Assembly: GCA_964019055.1 (NCBI GenBank)
Contig: OZ025214.1
Coordinates: 8,990,858 to 9,054,857, forward strand
DNA length: 64,000 nucleotides
Reading direction: 5' to 3'
Source of the DNA: Anthopleura xanthogrammica
Taxonomy: Eukaryota > Cnidaria > Anthozoa > Actiniaria > Actiniidae
Shown: positions 58,550 through 64,000 of the stretch, in pieces
Position numbering within the stretch: position 1 is the stretch's first letter
Layout of the letters: each line of letters opens with the position of its first letter
Translations under genes and position numbers: made by a program
Notes under the pieces: generated by a model
The model's database searches: none
Told to the model about the DNA's origin: nothing
What the model saw: the letters and a program-made list of their open reading frames with translations, nothing else

Positions 58550-61500
58550 ATGAGCAAAAAGTGGGGGTTTCAGCCAACAGGTGACGGCGTAAGCGAAAAA
58601 CCTGGTTTTGAGAGCCAAAATGGCCATTTTTCAGTTTTTTGGGCTAAAAAGCTTTTTTTTCCAGCAAAACAGTGTTTTGGACACCCAAAATGTGCTTTTC
58701 CCGGCCAAAACTTGCGTTTAGCAGTGAAAACGTCGTGTTTCGAGCAAAAGAAAATTCTCAGCAAATTTCCAATTTTGTCAGCAAAAAACAGCTTTTTTGA
58801 CCAAAAAGCACCTTTACTCAGTCAAAACCGAATTTTTTTTCGCCAAAAAGTCGTGTTTTTATCTCAAGAGGTATTTTCATGAGCAAAAAGTGGGGGTTTC
58901 AGCCAACAGGTGACGGCGTAAGCGAAAAACCTGGTTTTGAGAGCCAAAATGGCCATTTTTCAGTTTTTTGGGCTAAAAAGCTTTTTTTTCCAGCAAAACA
59001 GTGTTTTGGACACCCAAAATGTGCTTTTCCCGGCCAAAACTTGCGTTTAGCAGTGAAAACGTCGTGTTTCGAGCAAAAGAAAATTCTCAGCAAATTTCCA
59101 ATTTTGTCAGCAAAAAACAGCTTTTTTGACCAAAAAGCACCTTTACTCAGTCAAAACCGAATTTTTTTTCGCCAAAAAGTCGTGTTTTTATCTCAAGAGG
59201 TATTTTCATGAGCAAAAAGTGGGGGTTTCAGCCAACAGGTGACGGCGTAAGCGAAAAACCTGGTTTTGAGAGCCAAAATGGCCATTTTTCAGTTTTTTGG
59301 GCTAAAAAGCTTTTTTTTCCAGCAAAACAGTGTTTTGGACACCCAAAATGTGCTTTTCCCGGCCAAAACTTGCGTTTAGCAGTGAAAACGTCGTGTTTCG
59401 AGCAAAAGAAAATTCTCAGCAAATTTGCAATTTTGTCAGCAAAAAACAGCTTTTTTGACCAAAAAGCACCTTTACTCAGTCAAAACCGAATTTTTTTTCG
59501 CCAAAAAGTCGTGTTTTTATCTCAAGAGGTATTTTCATGAGCAAAAAGTGGGGGTTTCAGCCAACAGGTGACGGCGTAAGCGAAAAACCTGGTTTTGAGA
59601 GCCAAAATGGCCATTTTTCAGTTTTTTGGGCTAAAAAGCTTTTTTTTCCAGCAAAACAGTGTTTTGGACACCCAAAATGTGCTTTTCCCGGCCAAAACTT
59701 GCGTTTAGCAGTGAAAACGTCGTGTTTCGAGCAAAAGAAAATTCTCAGCAAATTTCCAATTTTGTCAGCAAAAAACAGCTTTTTTGACCAAAAAGCACCT
59801 TTACTCAGTCAAAACCGAATTTTTTTTCGCCAAAAAGTCGTGTTTTTATCTCAAGAGGTATTTTCATGAGCAAAAAGTGGGGGTTTCAGCCAACAGGTGA
59901 CGGCGTAAGCGAAAAACCTGGTTTTGAGAGCCAAAATGGCCATTTTTCAGTTTTTTGGGCTAAAAAGCTTTTTTTTCCAGCAAAACAGTGTTTTGGACAC
60001 CCAAAATGTGCTTTTCCCGGCCAAAACTTGCGTTTAGCAGTGAAAACGTCGTGTTTCGAGCAAAAGAAAATTCTCAGCAAATTTCCAATTTTGTCAGCAA
60101 AAAACAGCTTTTTTGACCAAAAAGCACCTTTACTCAGTCAAAACCGAATTTTTTTTCGCCAAAAAGTCGTGTTTTTATCTCAAGAGGTATTTTCATGAGC
60201 AAAAAGTGGGGGTTTCAGCCAACAGGTGACGGCGTAAGCGAAAAACCTGGTTTTGAGAGCCAAAATGGCCATTTTTCAGTTTTTTGGGCTAAAAAGCTTT
60301 TTTTTCCAGCAAAACAGTGTTTTGGACACCCAAAATGTGCTTTTCCCGGCCAAAACTTGCGTTTAGCAGTGAAAACGTCGTGTTTCGAGCAAAAGAAAAT
60401 TCTCAGCAAATTTCCAATTTTGTCAGCAAAAAACAGCTTTTTTGACCAAAAAGCACCTTTACTCAGTCAAAACCGAATTTTTTTTCGCCAAAAAGTCGTG
60501 TTTTTATCTCAAGAGGTATTTTCATGAGCAAAAAGTGGGGGTTTCAGCCAACAGGTGACGGCGTAAGCGAAAAACCTGGTTTTGAGAGCCAAAATGGCCA
60601 TTTTTCAGTTTTTTGGGCTAAAAAGCTTTTTTTTCCAGCAAAACAGTGTTTTGGACACCCAAAATGTGCTTTTCCCGGCCAAAACTTGCGTTTAGCAGTG
60701 AAAACGTCGTGTTTCGAGCAAAAGAAAATTCTCAGCAAATTTCCAATTTTGTCAGCAAAAAACAGCTTTTTTGACCAAAAAGCACCTTTACTCAGTCAAA
60801 ACCGAATTTTTTTTCGCCAAAAAGTCGTGTTTTTATCTCAAGAGGTATTTTCATGAGCAAAAAGTGGGGGTTTCAGCCAACAGGTGACGGCGTAAGCGAA
60901 AAACCTGGTTTTGAGAGCCAAAATGGCCATTTTTCAGTTTTTTGGGCTAAAAAGCTTTTTTTTCCAGCAAAACAGTGTTTTGGACACCCAAAATGTGCTT
61001 TTCCCGGCCAAAACTTGCGTTTAGCAGTGAAAACGTCGTGTTTCGAGCAAAAGAAAATTCTCAGCAAATTTCCAATTTTGTCAGCAAAAAACAGCTTTTT
61101 TGACCAAAAAGCACCTTTACTCAGTCAAAACCGAATTTTTTTTCGCCAAAAAGTCGTGTTTTTATCTCAAGAGGTATTTTCATGAGCAAAAAGTGGGGGT
61201 TTCAGCCAACAGGTGACGGCGTAAGCGAAAAACCTGGTTTTGAGAGCCAAAATGGCCATTTTTCAGTTTTTTGGGCTAAAAAGCTTTTTTTTCCAGCAAA
61301 ACAGTGTTTTGGACACCCAAAATGTGCTTTTCCCGGCCAAAACTTGCGTTTAGCAGTGAAAACGTCGTGTTTCGAGCAAAAGAAAATTCTCAGCAAATTT
61401 CCAATTTTGTCAGCAAAAAACAGCTTTTTTGACCAAAAAGCACCTTTACTCAGTCAAAACCGAATTTTTTTTCGCCAAAAAGTCGTGTTTTTATCTCAAG

Positions 61501-63813
61501 AGGTATTTTCATGAGCAAAAAGTGGGGGTTTCAGCCAACAGGTGACGGCGTAAGCGAAAAACCTGGTTTTGAGAGCCAAAATGGCCATTTTTCAGTTTTT
61601 TGGGCTAAAAAGCTTTTTTTTCCAGCAAAACAGTGTTTTGGACACCCAAAATGTGCTTTTCCCGGCCAAAACTTGCGTTTAGCAGTGAAAACGTCGTGTT
61701 TCGAGCAAAAGAAAATTCTCAGCAAATTTCCAATTTTGTCACCAAAAAACAGCTTTTTTGACCAAAAAGCACCTTTACTCAGTCAAAACCGAATTTTTTT
61801 TCGCCAAAAAGTCGTGTTTTTATCTCAAGAGGTATTTTCATGAGCAAAAAGTGGGGGTTTCAGCCAACAGGTGACGGCGTAAGCGAAAAACCTGGTTTTG
61901 AGAGCCAAAATGGCCATTTTTCAGTTTTTTGGGCTAAAAAGCTTTTTTTCCCAGCAAAACAGTGTTTTGGACACCCAAAATGTGCTTTTCCCGGCCAAAA
62001 CTTGCGTTTAGCAGTGAAAACGTCGTTTTTCGAGCAAAAGAAAATTCTCAGCAAATTTGCAATTTTGTCAGCAAAAAACAGCTTTTTTGACCAAAAAGCA
62101 CCTTTACTCAGTCAAAACCGAATTTTTTTTCGCCAAAAAGTCGTGTTTTTATCTCAAGAGGTATTTTCATGAGCAAAAAGTGGGGGTTTCAGCCAACAGG
62201 TGACGGCGTAAGCGAAAAACCTGGTTTTGAGAGCCAAAATGGCCATTTTTCAGTTTTTTGGGCTAAAAAGCTTTTTTTCCCAGCAAAACAGTGTTTTGGA
62301 CACCCAAAATGTGCTTTTCCCGGCCAAAACTTGCGTTTAGCAGTGAAAACGTCGTGTTTCGAGCAAAAGAAAATTCTCAGCAAATTTCCAATTTTGTCCG
62401 CAAAAAACAGCTTTTTTGACCAAAAAGCACCTTTACTCAGTCAAAACCGAATTTTTTTTCGCCAAAAAGTCGTGTTTTTATCTCAAGAGGTATTTTCATG
62501 AGCAAAAAGTGGGGGTTTCAGCCAACAGGTGACGGCGTAAGCGAAAAACCTGGTTTTGAGAGCCAAAATGGCCATTTTTCAGTTTTTTGGGCTAAAAAGC
62601 TTTTTTTTCCAGCAAAACAGTGTTTTGGACACCCAAAATGTGCTTTTCCCGGCCAAAACTTGCGTTTAGCAGTGAAAACGTCGTGTTTCGAGCAAAAGAA
62701 AATTCTCCGCAAATTTCCAATTTTGTCAGCAAAAAACAGCTTTTTTGACCAAAAAGCACCTTTACTCAGTCAAAACCGAATTTTTTTTCGCCAAAAAGTC
62801 GTGTTTTTATCTCAAGAGGTATTTTCATGAGCAAAAAGTGGGGGTTTCAGCCAACAGGTGACGGCGTAAGCGAAAAACCTGGTTTTGAGAGCCAAAATGG
62901 CCATTTTTCAGTTTTTTGGGCTAAAAAGCTTTTTTTTCCAGCAAAACAGTGTTTTGGACACCCAAAATGTGCTTTTCCCGGCCAAAACTTGCGTTTAGCA
63001 GTGAAAACGTCGTGTTTCGAGCAAAAGAAAATTCTCAGCAAATTTCCAATTTTGTCAGCAAAAAACAGCTTTTTTGACCAAAAAGCACCTTTACTCAGTC
63101 AAAACCGATTTTTTTTTCGCCAAAAAGTCGTGTTTTTATCTCAAGAGGTATTTTCATGAGCAAAAAGTGGGGGTTTCAGCCAACAGGTGACGGCGTAAGC
63201 GAAAAACCTGGTTTTGAGAGCCAAAATGGCCATTTTTCAGTTTTTTGGGCTAAAAAGCTTTTTTTTCCAGCAAAACAGTGTTTTGGACACCCAAAATGTG
63301 CTTTTCCCGGCCAAAACTTGCGTTTAGCAGTGAAAACGTCGTGTTTCGAGCAAAAGAAAATTCTCCGCAAATTTCCAATTTTGTCAGCAAAAAACAGCTT
63401 TTTTGACCAAAAAGCACCTTTACTCAGTCAAAACCGAATTTTTTTTCGCCAAAAAGTCGTGTTTTTATCTCAAGAGGTATTTTCATGAGCAAAAAGTGGG
63501 GGTTTCAGCCAACAGGTGACGGCGTAAGCGAAAAACCTGGTTTTGAGAGCCAAAATGGCCATTTTTCAGTTTTTTGGGCTAAAAAGCTTTTTTTTCCAGC
63601 AAAACAGTGTTTTGGACACCCAAAATGTGCTTTTCCCGGCCAAAACTTGCGTTTAGCAGTGAAAACGTCGTGTTTCGAGCAAAAGAAAATTCTCAGCAAA
63701 TTTCCAATTTTGTCAGCAAAAAACAGCTTTTTTGACCAAAAAGCACCTTTACTCAGTCAAAACCGAATTTTTTTTCGCCAAAAAGTCGTGTTTTTATCTC
63801 AAGAGGTATTTTC
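58550..63813. repeat. Right-hand block with sparse variants (16 units)
   Basis: All units are 329 bp. AAATTTGCAATT occurs at 59208 and 61840 (eight units apart). GTCACCAAAAAAC occurs at 61511, GTCCGCAAAAAAC at 62169, and T7CCC at 61840 and 62169. The unit at 61840 also has GTCGTTTTTCG. Variants become denser after about 61.5 kb. Confidence 0.82.
62498..63484. repeat. Possible 658-bp dimer: repeated TTCTCCGCAAA marker
   Basis: TTCTCCGCAAA replaces TTCTCAGCAAA in the units at 62498 and 63156. The unit between them (62827) lacks it and instead has CGATTTTTTTTTC. The marked units are exactly two units apart, matching the 658 bp spacing seen at 56.9-58.5 kb. Confidence 0.5.
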
Positions 63814-64000
63814 ATGAGCAAAAAGTGGGGGTTTCAGCCAACAGGTGACGGCGTAAGCGAAAAACCTGGTTTTGAGAGCCGAAATGGCCATTTTTCAGTT
63901 TTTTGGGCTAAAAAGCTTTTTTTTCCAGCAAAACAGTGTTTTGGACACCCAAAATATGCTTTTCCCGGCCAAAACTTGCGTTTAGCAGTGAAAACGTCGT
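63814..64000. repeat. Partial satellite unit at right window edge
   Basis: The first 187 bp of a unit. It carries the GCCGAAATGG marker of the block at 54-58 kb and a private CAAAATATGC in place of CAAAATGTGC. The array runs on beyond the window. Confidence 0.95.

Larger units (their letters stand above)
1..64000. repeat. 329-bp satellite DNA tandem array, spanning the entire window
   Basis: The sequence repeats head to tail with a 329 bp period from the first base to the last. Placing unit starts at the recurrent ATGAGCAAAAAGTGGGGG gives 195 start points (82 to 63814), so 194 complete units plus two partial ones. Most units are exactly 329 bp; exceptions are 310, 311, 327, 328, 330 or 331 bp. 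A hand count of the unit at 13478 gives A 102, T 99, G 64 and C 64. No unit is inverted and nothing unique interrupts the array. Tandem arrays of this scale are characteristic of eukaryotic constitutive heterochromatin. The unit is close to twice a nucleosome repeat length (2 x 164.5), as in many satellites. Family and host are not recognised. Confidence 0.98.

Noticed and set aside
102..63699. Minus-strand 64-codon frames, and plus-strand 83- and 91-codon frames, as genes
   Set aside because: They are alternative-phase readings of the same repeat. Their presence or absence depends only on single-base length changes in T-runs.
82..63817. About 190 tandem paralogous genes of 110 codons on the plus strand
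   Set aside because: The peptide is a translation of the ~21 bp sub-repeat. Units with stops (6569, 55260), frameshifts and fused frames are maintained equally well. Most inter-unit substitutions change the amino acid (for example Q to R, Q to P, S to R, P to A).
1..64000. Repeat region inside one giant repetitive protein gene
   Set aside because: The 329 bp period is not a multiple of three, so the frame changes in every unit and meets a stop at each junction.
1..64000. CRISPR array
   Set aside because: There are no unique spacers between short direct repeats. The whole 329 bp unit is repeated, and no cas-like gene is present.
1..64000. rRNA intergenic spacer repeats, tRNA or other RNA genes
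   Set aside because: No rRNA-like or tRNA-like segment occurs in 64 kb. Spacer repeats would be interrupted by rRNA genes at intervals of about 10 kb or so.

Overview
The whole 64 kb window is one uninterrupted head-to-tail satellite DNA array. The repeat unit is 329 bp, about 39% GC by hand count, and I count 194 complete units between 82 and 63813 plus a partial unit at each end. I find no unique sequence, no convincing protein gene, no RNA gene, no mobile element and no CRISPR array. Arrays of this length and homogeneity are typical of eukaryotic heterochromatin (centromeric, pericentromeric, subtelomeric or B-chromosome DNA) in a long-read assembly. I do not recognise the satellite family and cannot name the organism from the sequence.

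Each unit is itself built from about 16 degenerate sub-repeats of about 20.6 bp with the pattern GCAAAA-N6-TTTT-N5. A-tracts and T-tracts therefore alternate along the unit every 10 bp or so, close to one helical turn, so the array should be strongly and continuously curved. The sub-repeat is close to self-complementary, which explains three neighbouring palindromes per unit, the near equality of A with T and of G with C, and similar peptide patterns on both strands. A sub-repeat near 21 bp (7 codons) also explains why almost every unit has an open frame of 110 codons: the frame is inherited from the sub-repeat and shows no sign of selection.

Layout, with units phased at the recurrent ATG: 1-81 partial unit; 82-4924 divergent left block with two subfamilies, five 310-311 bp deletion units and a 639 bp dimeric higher-order repeat; 4925-13477 transition block with scattered substitutions; 13478-32232 highly homogenised core (57 units, very few differences); 32233-38809 a disturbed block with a cluster of single-base homopolymer indels, possibly an assembly problem; 38810-52298 a second homogenised core (41 units); 52299-63813 a block of substitution variants with short dimeric higher-order repeats; 63814-64000 partial unit. 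The left block looks nearest to an array edge.

There is no gene network to describe. The open frames overlap head to tail by ATGA, with an AAGAGG motif 7 nt upstream of each ATG. This resembles bacterial translational coupling, but premature stops, frameshifts and mostly amino-acid-changing substitutions argue that it is fortuitous.
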